Assembly (NCBI GenBank): GCA_020027205.1
Contig: JAHRAQ010000029.1
Span: 109,672-173,671, forward strand
Source: Nitrospirales bacterium
GTDB lineage: Bacteria; Nitrospirota; Nitrospiria; Nitrospirales; UBA8639
Direction: 5' to 3'
Length of the DNA: 64,000 nt
Position 1 is the stretch's first letter, and every line of letters begins with the position of its first letter. The translations under genes were made by a program, and so were the position numbers. The notes beneath the pieces are model-generated. The model saw only the letters and a program-made list of their open reading frames with translations. It was not told the DNA's origin and made no database searches. Shown one piece after another: positions 45,489-55,087 of this stretch.

Positions 45489-47373
45489 GCGCCGGCCTCT
45501 CCCGCGGCCCCGAAGGGCGCGACGACAGGGACGCCTTTGGCGGCGCGGGCGGCGCCACGGATTCGTACGTCATATAGGCTTCGATCAGTTTTTTGGCCAG
45601 CGGGGCCGCCGCCGACCCGCCGTGGCCGCCATGTTCAATCAACACCGCCACGGCCAGACGGGGGTCGTCGAGCGGCGCGTACGCGACAAACCAGGCATGG
45701 TCTCGAAACTCACGGGGCACGTCGTCGCCGGTGGTCGACCGCAACGCCACCACCTGGGCCGTCCCGGTTTTCCCCGCAATGGCGACCCTGGACGACCGGG
45801 CGCGACGCGCCGTCCCCTTGGTGACCACCTCGGCCAGCGCGGCCCGGATGCTCTGCAGGTGGGCCGGGCGCAGCGTGGAGGGCGCGGACGCGGACGGCTG
45901 CCATTCCTCCACGGCGCCGCTCCCGCGGGCGCGGATGCCGCGCACGACGTGCGGGGTGTGCGCCGCCCCCTGATTGCCGATCATGGCAATCACCGTCGCC
46001 ATTTGCAGAGGCGTGACCATGAGGGCGCCCTGCCCGATCGACACCGACACGGTTTCCCCCGGATACCAGGGCTTCCCGCGCATGCGCTGTTTCCATTCCG
46101 GGGACGGCACAATGCCCTTCGCTTCGCCGGGGAGGTCGATGCCGGTGGGCCGCCCCAGCCCGAATCTCTCCGCCGAGGCCGCAATCGGCTCAATCCCCAT
46201 GCGGCGGCCCAGCCGGTAGAAATACACGTCGCACGAATGCACCAGCGCCTGATGCAAATTGACCGCGCCGTGCCCGCCCGCCTTCCAGTCCCGGTAGGTG
46301 CGCCGGCCCATGCGAAAACTGCCGGCACAGGGGAGCGTCGCGGCCCGGTCAAACGCCTCGGTCTCCAGAGCCGCCGCCGCCATAATGATTTTGAACGTGG
46401 ACGCGGGCGGGTATTGTCCCTGAATCGCCCGGTTCATCAGCGGGTGCCGCGCGTCCCGTTGCACGGCGTTCCAGCCCTCGGTGCTTAATCCGCGTGACAA
46501 CGCATTGGGATCGAATCCGGGACGGCTGGCCAGAGCCAGAATGGCGCCCGTGTGAGGCTCCAGGGCCACCATCGCGCCGACCCGCTCGCCCAGCAACTCC
46601 TCCGCCAGTTGCTGCAAGCGAAAGTCAATGGTGAGATACATGTCGTGACCCGCACGGGGTTTCTCCACGGACACCATGCGTTTCTCATGTCCCAGGGCAT
46701 CGACTTCGATGAGTTTGCTCCCCGCCCGCCCGCGCAGAATCCGGTCATAGGCGCGCTCCACGCCGGACTGGCCCACGATGCTGCTCCTGGGAAGGCCCCG
46801 AAACGCCTCCTGCGTCAGTTGCGTTTCCGAGACCGACCCCACGTAGCCCAGGAGATGCGCGGCATAGGCCCCCTGCGGATTGTTGCGTTGCGCTTCGGGA
46901 TGCACCCCCACGCCGGGAAGGTCGAACCGGTGCGATTCGACCAGAGCCGCTTCTTTGAGCGTGAGGCCCTGCTTCAGGCGCACCCGCGGCCCCTGGTCGT
47001 TGTCCCGCATGTTTCGGAGCAGCACCCGTTCATCCAGCGACAACAGGTCGGCGAGTTTCAGCAGCAGCGCCTCGCGGTTGGGCACGTCGTCGAGTTGTAC
47101 ATACAGATTGAAACTCGGCACGTTGTTCGCCAGCAGGACCCCTTGGCGGTCGTAAATGAGACCCCGCACCGGATGGAGGAGGATCGAGCGGGTTCGATTA
47201 TCCTGCGAGAGTGTTTGATAATGCGTCCCGTCAAGAATCTGGAGTTGCCATAACCGCAGGATCAACAACCCCGCCAGACAGCACACCCCGATTTTGAGGA
47301 ACAGAAATCTCCGGCGGACGGCGTCCAGCGCCGCGGCCTGCCCGCCGGGATGGTGTGCCCCGGCCGCCGTCAC
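45481..47373 (-). CDS. mrdA: Penicillin-binding protein 2
   Basis: The transpeptidase partner of RodA, 630 residues. One N-terminal membrane helix (FLKIGVCCLAGLLILRLW) is followed by the pedestal domain and the transpeptidase domain. The nucleophile is in PPASTFKI (SXXK), and KTGTAQ is the KTG motif. The SXN motif is in HSCDVYF. The C-terminus after the KTG box is usual. It overlaps mreD by four bases. Confidence 0.95.
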   Translation of the reverse strand: MTAAGAHHPGGQAAALDAVRRRFLFLKIGVCCLAGLLILRLWQLQILDGTHYQTLSQDNRTRSILLHPVRGLIYDRQGVLLANNVPSFNLYVQLDDVPNREALLLKLADLLSLDERVLLRNMRDNDQGPRVRLKQGLTLKEAALVESHRFDLPGVGVHPEAQRNNPQGAYAAHLLGYVGSVSETQLTQEAFRGLPRSSIVGQSGVERAYDRILRGRAGSKLIEVDALGHEKRMVSVEKPRAGHDMYLTIDFRLQQLAEELLGERVGAMVALEPHTGAILALASRPGFDPNALSRGLSTEGWNAVQRDARHPLMNRAIQGQYPPASTFKIIMAAAALETEAFDRAATLPCAGSFRMGRRTYRDWKAGGHGAVNLHQALVHSCDVYFYRLGRRMGIEPIAASAERFGLGRPTGIDLPGEAKGIVPSPEWKQRMRGKPWYPGETVSVSIGQGALMVTPLQMATVIAMIGNQGAAHTPHVVRGIRARGSGAVEEWQPSASAPSTLRPAHLQSIRAALAEVVTKGTARRARSSRVAIAGKTGTAQVVALRSTTGDDVPREFRDHAWFVAYAPLDDPRLAVAVLIEHGGHGGSAAAPLAKKLIEAYMTYESVAPPAPPKASLSSRPSGPRERPAHG

Positions 47374-47900
47374 CGCACCCCGCCGCCGGGGAACCGCCCG
47401 GCCCAGTCCTCACGCGCCGGCCCGGCGGCCATCCACCGCGCAATCACCCAGTTGAAGCCGACGGCCACCAGGCCGTCCAGCGCCGCCTGGGGCAGCAGGA
47501 GCGTGACCGCGCCGTGGAGCATCGCGCCGGTGCCCGTCCGTGACGACAGCCAAAAGACAACGCCCCACACGAACGACAACGCCGCAATCGGGAAAAAGAC
47601 GAGCGGAGATTCCATATTGGAAAAATTTTTGGCGAAGTGGCCGGCCAGAAACCCCGTCCCGGCCTTCGTCAACAGATTCAGCCACAGCGAGCCGGCGGAA
47701 AAGATGTCCTGGCCCACGCCCAGCACGACGCCGACGACCACCCCGCGCACCGGGCCGCCCCACAACCCCGTCAGGCAGGTGACGATCAGACACAGATCGG
47801 GGCGCAGCCCCCAGGGGCTAAGTGAATAGAGCAACGTCGACTGCACGGGCAGCAGAAACAGCAGGCCCGACAGGAACACGAGAAACACGCCGACGTTCAT
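47370..47900 (-). CDS. mreD: Rod shape-determining protein MreD
   Basis: A 176-residue integral membrane protein with five or six hydrophobic helices that joins the MreBCD elongation complex. Family patterns: LLFLLPVQSTLL and PDLCLIVTCLTGLWGGPVRG near the N-terminus. The start and stop overlap mreC and mrdA by four bases. Confidence 0.9.
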   Translation of the reverse strand: MNVGVFLVFLSGLLFLLPVQSTLLYSLSPWGLRPDLCLIVTCLTGLWGGPVRGVVVGVVLGVGQDIFSAGSLWLNLLTKAGTGFLAGHFAKNFSNMESPLVFFPIAALSFVWGVVFWLSSRTGTGAMLHGAVTLLLPQAALDGLVAVGFNWVIARWMAAGPAREDWAGRFPGGGVR

Positions 47901-48799
47901 GGCGCGGGCGCCCGGCTCGCGGAGGACGGGCCGGCCGGCTCCAGAGTCAGTTCGACGTCCGACGGATGCGGGGCCAGCACGATCAGCACTTCTTCCAGTT
48001 GTCGAAACCGCACCGCGGGATCGACGGCGGCCACCTGAAACAGGTCGCTTTCACTTTCTTCGACCTGCGCGACGCGCCCGATCAGCACGCCGCGCGGAAA
48101 CCCCCCCGTCAGCCCGGACGTGACCACGACATCCCCCTGTTTCACGGACGACAGGGGAGGGATGTATTTCATCCGCACATGCCCCTGGGACGTGCCCTGG
48201 ATCATCCCTTCGTCCCGCGTGCGCTGGACCAGCCCGCCGATGACCACATTCGGATCGATCATCAACAAGGCGATGCTGGTGGATCGTCCGGTTTTGACAA
48301 TGTGCCCGACCACGCCCGCCGGGGTGATCACCCCCATCTCGGGCCGCACGCCGTCCTCGGCGCCTTTGTTGAGCATCACGCCCTGATACCAGTTCGAGGC
48401 GTCGCGGCCGATGACCATCGCCGCCAGCGTGGGGACCGGGGCGCGTTGTTGAAAGTCCAGCAAGGCGGAAAACCGCTCCAGCGCCAGCACCCGTTCCCGC
48501 CACTGATTCGCCTCCCCTTCCAGTTTCGCCACCGTTCGCCGAAGCGCGCGGTTCCGGTCGTGAATGTCCTGAAGGGCCATGCGCTGCGTCCACCAGTCAC
48601 GGAGGCCGCGATCCATGACCGCCAGGCGTTCCATGGGCGCGACCGCGAGATTCGCCAGGGGGTGGCCGACCGCGCGAAGAAGCCGTTGCGCGTAGGCGGG
48701 GAAAAGAGCGACCGCCACACCGGCGATCACAACAATCACCACGACGATCCGGTTCACGCCGGACCTCGCATGCCTTCCAGGCCGCAACCGGCCGCGCAT
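47897..48799 (-). CDS. mreC: Rod shape-determining protein MreC
   Basis: A 300-residue bitopic periplasmic scaffold. After an N-terminal helix (IVVVIVVIAGVAVALFPAYA) comes a coiled coil (~65-110) and a beta domain with the conserved ATVIGRDASNW-like stretch (here AMVIGRDASNWYQGVMLNKG) and VVTSGLTGGFPRGVLIG. It lies between mreB and mreD. Confidence 0.93.
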   Translation of the reverse strand: MRGRLRPGRHARSGVNRIVVVIVVIAGVAVALFPAYAQRLLRAVGHPLANLAVAPMERLAVMDRGLRDWWTQRMALQDIHDRNRALRRTVAKLEGEANQWRERVLALERFSALLDFQQRAPVPTLAAMVIGRDASNWYQGVMLNKGAEDGVRPEMGVITPAGVVGHIVKTGRSTSIALLMIDPNVVIGGLVQRTRDEGMIQGTSQGHVRMKYIPPLSSVKQGDVVVTSGLTGGFPRGVLIGRVAQVEESESDLFQVAAVDPAVRFRQLEEVLIVLAPHPSDVELTLEPAGPSSASRAPAP

Positions 48800-48814
48800 A
48801 ACCCAGGTGTTCCT

Positions 48815-49858
48815 TTACGGATTGTTCGCCGGCATCGAGGCGATACTCTGCAGCAGGGCCATTTCTTCCAGCATCTTGCCCACGCCCATCACCACGGACG
48901 TGAGCGGGTCATCCACGGGGACAATGGGCAGCCCGGTTTCATCCCGCAGCCAGGCCCCCACGCCGCGCAACAGCGCCCCGCCCCCGGTCAGCACAATCCC
49001 CCGGTCCACGATGTCTCCCGCCAGTTCGGGGGGCGTGTTTTCCAGCGCCGTACGAATGGCCGTCACAATGGGCGTCATGGATTCCTGCAGGACTTCACGA
49101 ATTTCGCCGTCTTCCAGCGCGATGCTTCGGGGAATGCCGGTGATCAAATCCCGCCCCTTGACCATCATCTGCGCGCTCTCCGGCAGCGGCGCGACGGAGC
49201 CGATTTCCATTTTCACGCGCTCGGCCATCGGCTCGCCGATGAGCAAGCCGTGGGCGCGCTTGAGATAACTCATGATCGAACTGTCAATCTGGTCGCCGGC
49301 GATCTTCACAGACACGCTGTAGACAATGCCGCCCAGGGCGATGATGGCGATATCGGTCGTGCCGCCGCCGATGTCGATCACCATGTTGCCCGACGGCTCG
49401 GTGATGGGCAGGCCCGCGCCGATGGCCGCCGCCATCGCCTCTTCCACCAGATAGACTTCGCGCGCGCCCGCGAGTTCGGCGGATTCCTTCACCGCGCGCT
49501 GCTCCACCTGCGTGATGCGCGACGGCACGCCGATGATAATCCGCGGCCGCACCAGCGCGCGGCGATTGTGCACCTTGGTAATGAAATAGCGCAGCATGCG
49601 CTCGGCCATTTCGAAATCGGCGATCACGCCCTCTTTCATCGGACGAATGGCCAGAATGTTGCCCGGCGTCCGGCCGACCATGCGTTTGGCCTCGCTCCCC
49701 ACCGCCAGAATTTTATTGGAGTGTTTTTCAATCGCCACGACCGACGGCTCGTTCAGCACCACGCCCCGCCCGTGCACGCACACCAGGGTATGCGCCGTGC
49801 CCAGGTCAATGGCCATGTCATTCGAAATCGAGCCCAGCATCCGGCTGACTAATCCCAT
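48815..49858 (-). CDS. mreB: Rod shape-determining protein MreB
   Basis: The bacterial actin homologue that guides cell-wall elongation. It has 347 residues and the actin-type phosphate loops AIDLGTAHTLVCVHG, VIDIGGGTTDIAII and VLTGGGALLRG. I chose ATG 49858 (MGLVSRML); the longer frame upstream adds residues not seen in the family. It is the first gene of the operon, and its promoter must lie in 49859-50090, where I see no clear boxes. Confidence 0.97.
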   Translation of the reverse strand: MGLVSRMLGSISNDMAIDLGTAHTLVCVHGRGVVLNEPSVVAIEKHSNKILAVGSEAKRMVGRTPGNILAIRPMKEGVIADFEMAERMLRYFITKVHNRRALVRPRIIIGVPSRITQVEQRAVKESAELAGAREVYLVEEAMAAAIGAGLPITEPSGNMVIDIGGGTTDIAIIALGGIVYSVSVKIAGDQIDSSIMSYLKRAHGLLIGEPMAERVKMEIGSVAPLPESAQMMVKGRDLITGIPRSIALEDGEIREVLQESMTPIVTAIRTALENTPPELAGDIVDRGIVLTGGGALLRGVGAWLRDETGLPIVPVDDPLTSVVMGVGKMLEEMALLQSIASMPANNP

Positions 49859-50084
49859 AACCGTCTCGTCCTCGCTTTCCGCAACGCACGTCTCATGGAG
49901 AATGACACCAGACTCCGCCGGTGGCCGGGCCGCCTTCACCGACGCGCCGCCACGGGGCCGGCAGGGTCGGCGACGCGGCCGCCGGCAACGGGCATCCCGC
50001 CCCCGGCGCGCCGCCCCCCGCGATCAATCGAGGGCGCAGTATAGCAGACCTCGCCCCCGAATCTCAAAAGGCGCCCGCCGGGCC

Positions 50085-50251
50085 CTCCCCCTCCGTCATT
50101 CCCGACATTTTTAATCGGGAAGTATTTGCCAACGGCAAATGCTCCGAAGGTCCATCCTTCTTTTTCTTCGTCCTGCTATTAACATCCTACGGATAGATTC
50201 CGCGTGCCCACGGTTCTCCTGCCATTGGACATCGTCGACGCGGAATGACGG
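50085..50251. repeat. Dispersed repeat with nested TTTGCC/GGCAAA insert plus second-family hairpin
   Basis: A left unit of the dRS3-like family (TTCCCGACATTTTTAATCGGGAA) whose TCCATC end is interrupted by a short hairpin, ATTTGCC-AAC-GGCAAAT. It is followed by a unit of the second family in reverse (ATTCCGCGTGCCCACGG ... CGTCGACGCGGAATGACGG). The whole lies between mreB and leuC. Another copy of the nested insert is near 60,665-60,700. Confidence 0.8.
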
Positions 50252-50290
50252 GGGGACACATGCCGGGCCGGCGCCCGCGCGGAAGCGTAG

Positions 50291-50296
50291 TATAAT
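50291..50296 (+). promoter_or_regulatory. Possible -10 box before leuC
   Basis: TATAAT lies ~100 bases before leuC, just after the repeat. No convincing -35 box precedes it. I saw no leader peptide with a run of Leu codons. Confidence 0.3.
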
Positions 50297-50398
50297 CTAC
50301 GTGTTTTACGGTATGCAACCACGCGGGACGCCGGCGACCCGGTTGCCCGGCGCGCCCCCGCCGTGCCATAGTGACCGCCCGCGGAGGCGGAGTTTGCC

Positions 50399-51805
50399 AT
50401 GGTCGCACACACCCTGTTTGACAAAATCTGGGCGCGTCACACGGTGCACGAAGACGCGGACGGCGCCACCCTGTTGTACATCGACCGGCACCTGATCCAC
50501 GAAGTGACCTCGCCGCAAGCCTTCGAAGGGCTGAAGCGCGCCGGGCGGCGCCCCCGCCGTCCGGGCACGGTGCTCGCCATGCCGGATCACAACGTGCCCA
50601 CCACCGACCGGCGGGCGTTGGACGGGACGGACCCCTTGAGCCGCCTGCAGATTCACACGCTCGAACGCAACTGCGCCGAATGGGCCATGCCGATGTTCGC
50701 CATGGAGGACCGCCGCCAGGGCATCGTGCACGTGGCGGGGCCGGAGCAGGGGTTCACCCTCCCCGGCATGACCCTCGTCTGCGGGGATTCGCACACCTCC
50801 ACCCACGGCGCCTTCGGGGCGCTGGCGTTCGGCATCGGCACCAGCGAAGTCGAACACGTCCTGGCCACGCAATGTTTAATCCAGAAACGGCCGCGCACCA
50901 TGGAGGTCCGGGTGGACGGGCGCCTCTCCCCGCATTGTTCGGCCAAAGATCTGGTCCTGGCGATCATCGGGCGCATGGGCACCGCCGGCGGCACGGGGCA
51001 CGTCATCGAATACACGGGCGAGGCGATTCGCGCCCTGTCCATGGAGGGCCGGATGACGCTCTGCAACATGACGATTGAGGGAGGCGCGCGGGCCGGCATG
51101 ATCGCGCCCGACGCCGCCGCCTTCGCGTACATCAAGGGGCGGCCGCTGGCGCCGTCCGACGCCCTCTGGCCCCGTGCCGTCCGCCATTGGGAAACCTTGC
51201 GCACGGACCCCGGCGCCGCCTATGACCGCCGCCTCGAGATCGCGGCGGACGACATTTCACCGCAAATCACCTGGGGCACCAGTCCGGGCATGGTGACCGG
51301 CGTGGAAGGGACGGTCCCCGACCCCCGCGCCGTGCCCGAACTCGACGCGCGGGAAGCCGCGGCGCGCGCGCTGGACTACATGGCCCTCCGGCCCGGCACG
51401 CCCATGGTGGACATCAAAATCGACCGGGTGTTCATCGGGTCGTGCACCAATGCGCGCATCGAAGACCTGCGCCTGGCCGCGTCCTACCTGCGGGGGCGCA
51501 CCGTGGCCGCCGGCGTGCGGGCGATGGTGGTGCCCGGGTCGGGGCTGGTCAAACGGCAGGCGGAAGAAGAAGGGCTGGACGAAATTTTTCGCGCCGCCGG
51601 CGTGGAATGGCGGGAGGCCGGCTGCAGCATGTGTCTGGCCATGAACGCCGACGTCCTGCAACCCGGCGAGCGGTGCGCCTCGACGAGCAACCGCAATTTT
51701 GAAGGCCGGCAGGGCAAGGGCGGGCGCACGCATCTCGTCTCCCCGGCCATGGCGGCGGCGGCGGCCGTGGCCGGACATTTCGTCGACATCCGGCATTGGG
51801 CCTGA
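50399..51805 (+). CDS. leuC: 3-isopropylmalate dehydratase large subunit
   Basis: Isomerises 2- to 3-isopropylmalate in leucine synthesis, together with LeuD. The 468 residues include [19 protein letters not shown] and the three 4Fe-4S ligands in [11 protein letters not shown] and GCSMCLAMN. The substrate-loop and C-terminal GRTHLVSP region are intact. A GGAGG-like site precedes the ATG. leuD follows after 16 bases; leuA and leuB are not in the window. Confidence 0.96.
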   Translation: MVAHTLFDKIWARHTVHEDADGATLLYIDRHLIHEVTSPQAFEGLKRAGRRPRRPGTVLAMPDHNVPTTDRRALDGTDPLSRLQIHTLERNCAEWAMPMFAMEDRRQGIVHVAGPEQGFTLPGMTLVCGDSHTSTHGAFGALAFGIGTSEVEHVLATQCLIQKRPRTMEVRVDGRLSPHCSAKDLVLAIIGRMGTAGGTGHVIEYTGEAIRALSMEGRMTLCNMTIEGGARAGMIAPDAAAFAYIKGRPLAPSDALWPRAVRHWETLRTDPGAAYDRRLEIAADDISPQITWGTSPGMVTGVEGTVPDPRAVPELDAREAAARALDYMALRPGTPMVDIKIDRVFIGSCTNARIEDLRLAASYLRGRTVAAGVRAMVVPGSGLVKRQAEEEGLDEIFRAAGVEWREAGCSMCLAMNADVLQPGERCASTSNRNFEGRQGKGGRTHLVSPAMAAAAAVAGHFVDIRHWA

Positions 51806-51821
51806 CCCCGGAACCTCGCGC

Positions 51822-52454
51822 ATGGACCCCTTCACCACCCACACGGGACGCCTCGCGCCGCTGGACCGCGTGAACGTGGACACCGACCAGATTATTCCCA
51901 AAACCTATCTCAAGACCGTGCATCGAACGGGATTGAAAGCGGGCCTCTTCGCGGACTGGCGGACCAGGCCCGACGGCACGCCCGACCCGGAGTTTTTTAT
52001 GAATCAGCCCCGGTTCGACGGCGCCACCATCTTGCTCACGCGCGACAATTTTGGATGCGGGTCGTCACGGGAACACGCGCCCTGGGCGCTGGCGGATTAC
52101 GGGATTCGCGCCATTCTCGCCCCGAGTTTTGCCGATATTTTTTACAACAACTGCCTGCAGAACAGTCTGCTGCCGGTCGTGCTGCCGGGCCGGGACATTC
52201 AACACCTGTTTGACGAGGTGCGGGCGGACGACCCGGCCCGCCCGTTGCACGTGACCATCGATCTGGCGGCGCAAACCCTCTCCACCACCCGGCAGGCCGC
52301 GTTCCGGTTCGACATCGACCCCTTCCACAAACACTGCCTTCTGGAGGGATTGGACACCATCAGCCTCACCCTGCGGCACGAGAGCGAGATTGCCGCCTAC
52401 GAAGACCGTGCCCGGCGGGACACCCCCTGGCTTTTTCAGGACCTGCATTCGTAA
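51822..52454 (+). CDS. leuD: 3-isopropylmalate dehydratase small subunit
   Basis: The 210-residue swivel domain that completes the active site of LeuC. Signatures are NVDTDQIIPKTYLKT and DNFGCGSSREHAPWAL, the latter holding substrate-binding residues. Standard length. ATG 51822 is the only start that fits the conserved N-terminus. Confidence 0.96.
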   Translation: MDPFTTHTGRLAPLDRVNVDTDQIIPKTYLKTVHRTGLKAGLFADWRTRPDGTPDPEFFMNQPRFDGATILLTRDNFGCGSSREHAPWALADYGIRAILAPSFADIFYNNCLQNSLLPVVLPGRDIQHLFDEVRADDPARPLHVTIDLAAQTLSTTRQAAFRFDIDPFHKHCLLEGLDTISLTLRHESEIAAYEDRARRDTPWLFQDLHS

Positions 52455-52648
52455 CCGCCGACGTCCGCCCGTCACCCACCGCGCGCCGACTCGCGCATCG
52501 GCCGTCAACGACTCGCGCGTGGCAACCTTCCCCTCTCCGTCATTCCGCGCCACCGACGTCCGGCGGCCCGGCTTTTCTCACGCGCGTGAGTGCGTTATAG
52601 TGGTTCCCATTTTTGTCACAACTTCCATCGCCGACAGGTGGGCAGGGT

Positions 52649-54658
52649 ATGGACGACAGTAGCGCGCTTCGGGACATCATCCTCATTTTCTCCGTGTCCG
52701 TGGCGGTGGTGTTCCTGTTTCAGAAAATTCGCCTGCCGTCGATTGCCGGGTTTCTCCTCGTGGGGACGCTCGTCGGCCCCTACGGCCTCAACCTCGTGTC
52801 CGACACCGAGCAGGTGCAGGCGCTGGCCGAAATCGGGGTGATGCTCCTCCTGTTCACCATCGGCCTGGAGTTTTCCCTCGCCAAAGCCAAGTCCGACAAA
52901 GCCCTGTTCTTCGTGGGCGGCCCGGCCCAGATGTTCGGCATCCTGTTCCTGTTCATCGGGGGCGGGCTGCTGTGGCGCGCGGACCTCAACGCCACCATCT
53001 TCTGGGGTTTTCTGGTCACCTTGAGCAGCACGGCCATCGTGCTGAAGGCGCTGGACGACCGGGGCGAAAACGACACCCTGCACGGCCGCTCCGCCCTCGG
53101 GATTTTAATTTTTCAGGACCTGGCCGTCGTGCCCATGATGCTCCTGACGCCCCTCCTGGGCAATCAGGAATCGGACGGCGTCGGGCGCATTCTGCTGACC
53201 ATCGGCCAATCGCTCGCGCTGGTGATTCTGGTCGTGCTCGGCGCCAGAGTCCTGGTGCCCAGACTCCTCGAACACATCGTGCGGACGCGAAGCCGGGAAC
53301 TCTTTATTCTCACCATCGTGGTCCTCGGCCTGGGGACCGCGTGGCTGACGTCGCTGATCGGTTTGTCCCTGGCCCTCGGCGCCTTTATCGCCGGACTCCT
53401 GATTTCCGAATCCGAATACAGCCACCAGGCCTTCGCCGAAGTCCTGCCGTTTCGGGACAGTTTCAACAGTCTGTTCTTTGTCTCCATCGGCATGCTCATG
53501 GACCCCAGGGTGGTGCTGGAACATCCGCTGCTCCTCGTGGGCATGGTCGGGGCGGTCGTCCTCGGCAAGTTTGCGACGGGCGCCGTGGCCGTGCTGGCGA
53601 CGGGCGCGCCGCTTCGCTCGGCGATTCTTGCCGGCGTGGCCCTGGCGCAAGTGGGAGAGTTCTCTTTCATCCTGGCCCAGGAAGGACTGATGGCCGGCAT
53701 TCTGGATCACGCGGCGTACAACGTCTTCCTCGCGGTTTCGGTCCTCACCATGATCATCACGCCGTTGCTGATGCAGGCGGCGCCCCGCATCGCGCGGCGG
53801 GCCGAAGCCCTGCAGCGGCTGACCCCGTGGCTGCCCGCACGGGCCTCGCCGCGCGCGGACGCCCCGCCGTTCAAACGCCGGGATCACGTCATCGTGGTCG
53901 GCTACGGCCTGAACGGCCGCAATCTCGCGCAGGTCCTGCGGGATTTCGAAATTCCCCACGTCGTTCTGGACATTCGCGGGGAAGTGGTGCAGCAGGCCCT
54001 GGGAACGGGGGTGCCCATTCAATACGGCGACGCCACCAATCCGACGGTCCTGCATCAGGCCCGCGTGCAGCACGCCAAAGCCCTGGTGGTCGCCACGTCG
54101 GACCCCTTTGCGATGCGGCGCATTGTCCGACTCGCGCGGCACGAGAACCCGTCGATTCATATCGTGGTGCGAACCCGTTACATCAACGAACTCAAAGAAC
54201 TGCGCGAACTGGGCGTGGATGAAATCGTGCCCGAAGAGTTTGAAACCTCCATTGAAATCTCCCGCCTGATTCTCCAGACGTTCCGGGTGCCCTCCAACGT
54301 CATTCTTGAAAAGGTCGAACACATCCGCCGGGAAGGGTATGCGTTTCTCCGCCGGGGGAAATTTCCCGAGTTGGCCCTGCACCGCCGGGCCGGCGCGCAT
54401 CTGGACGTCGGGGAGCACGTGGAAGTGGAAACCTGCCGCATCGACGACGATTCGCCGGCGCTCGGGCAGCCGTTCAGTGCGCTGGCGATTCAGCCGCGCA
54501 CCGGCGCGTCCGTCATTGCCCTGACGCGCGCCGGCAACACGATCCCCAACCCCGCCGACAAAACCGCGCTCGAAGCCGGCGACGTCGTGGCGCTACTCGG
54601 CACACGGGAAACCATCCGCCGCGCCATCGGTCTTCTGGTCGCCACAAAGACCGACTAG
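52649..54658 (+). CDS. Kef-type CPA2 antiporter/channel with RCK domains
   Basis: A 669-residue protein. Residues ~1-385 carry about 12 membrane helices of the cation:proton antiporter 2 family, including LVGTLVGPYGLNLV and a GLEFSLAK stretch. Residues ~410-530 form an RCK/TrkA-N Rossmann domain (HVIVVGYGLNGRNLA). A TrkA-C domain ends the protein (GDVVALLGTRETI). Kef relatives move K+ or Na+ against H+; the ion cannot be told here. The ATG at 52649 is used since MDDSSALRD begins the family-like region. A TATAGT box near 52596 may serve as -10. Confidence 0.9.
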   Translation: MDDSSALRDIILIFSVSVAVVFLFQKIRLPSIAGFLLVGTLVGPYGLNLVSDTEQVQALAEIGVMLLLFTIGLEFSLAKAKSDKALFFVGGPAQMFGILFLFIGGGLLWRADLNATIFWGFLVTLSSTAIVLKALDDRGENDTLHGRSALGILIFQDLAVVPMMLLTPLLGNQESDGVGRILLTIGQSLALVILVVLGARVLVPRLLEHIVRTRSRELFILTIVVLGLGTAWLTSLIGLSLALGAFIAGLLISESEYSHQAFAEVLPFRDSFNSLFFVSIGMLMDPRVVLEHPLLLVGMVGAVVLGKFATGAVAVLATGAPLRSAILAGVALAQVGEFSFILAQEGLMAGILDHAAYNVFLAVSVLTMIITPLLMQAAPRIARRAEALQRLTPWLPARASPRADAPPFKRRDHVIVVGYGLNGRNLAQVLRDFEIPHVVLDIRGEVVQQALGTGVPIQYGDATNPTVLHQARVQHAKALVVATSDPFAMRRIVRLARHENPSIHIVVRTRYINELKELRELGVDEIVPEEFETSIEISRLILQTFRVPSNVILEKVEHIRREGYAFLRRGKFPELALHRRAGAHLDVGEHVEVETCRIDDDSPALGQPFSALAIQPRTGASVIALTRAGNTIPNPADKTALEAGDVVALLGTRETIRRAIGLLVATKTD

Positions 54659-54694
54659 CCGCACGGGCGGGACTGAAGGCCAACCGCCCTCTTT

Positions 54695-55030
54695 CCGTCA
54701 CCTTTGGAGTTTTGCCGTCGGCAAAGGCTTCCCCCCTCCATCATTCCGCGTCCCCCCTCCGTCATTCCCGACGTTGGTATCGGGGGACGGAAGGGGGATG
54801 CCGTCATTCCCGCGTCCCCTCCCTCCGTCATTCCCGACGTCCTTTGTCGGGAATCCATCCTTTTGTTTCCTTGTCCTTTGTTTCCGTCCCGCCATTCGCG
54901 TCTTACGGATGGATTCCGCGCGCGCATGGTTCTCCTGCCATTGGACGTCGTCGACGCGGAATGACGGAAATTAGGATGGATTCCCGATTACTAACGTCGG
55001 GAATGACGGAGGGAGAAAGCGGGAATGACG
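54695..55030. repeat. Mosaic of dispersed repeats between the antiporter and HEAT genes
   Basis: It starts with GTTTTGCCGTCGGCAAAGGC, related to the nested insert of other copies. Two left units (TTCCCGACG...) follow, one ending in the usual TCGGGAATCCATCC. Then come a reversed second-family unit (GGATGGATTCCGCGCGCGC to GTCGTCGACGCGGAATGACGG) and a right unit (GATTCCCGATTACTAACGT...). The order is left-left-second family-right, unlike the simple copy at 522. No gene is visible in this 429-base gap. Confidence 0.82.
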
Positions 55031-55087
55031 GAAGAAAAAGAAAGCGGGAATAACAGAGGGGCGTGGCGACGGGCTTATCTTGCGACC

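Noticed and set aside
44223..45824. A 533-codon plus-strand frame opposite rodA and mrdA
   Set aside because: Antisense to two well-supported membrane and cell-wall genes; no recognisable features.
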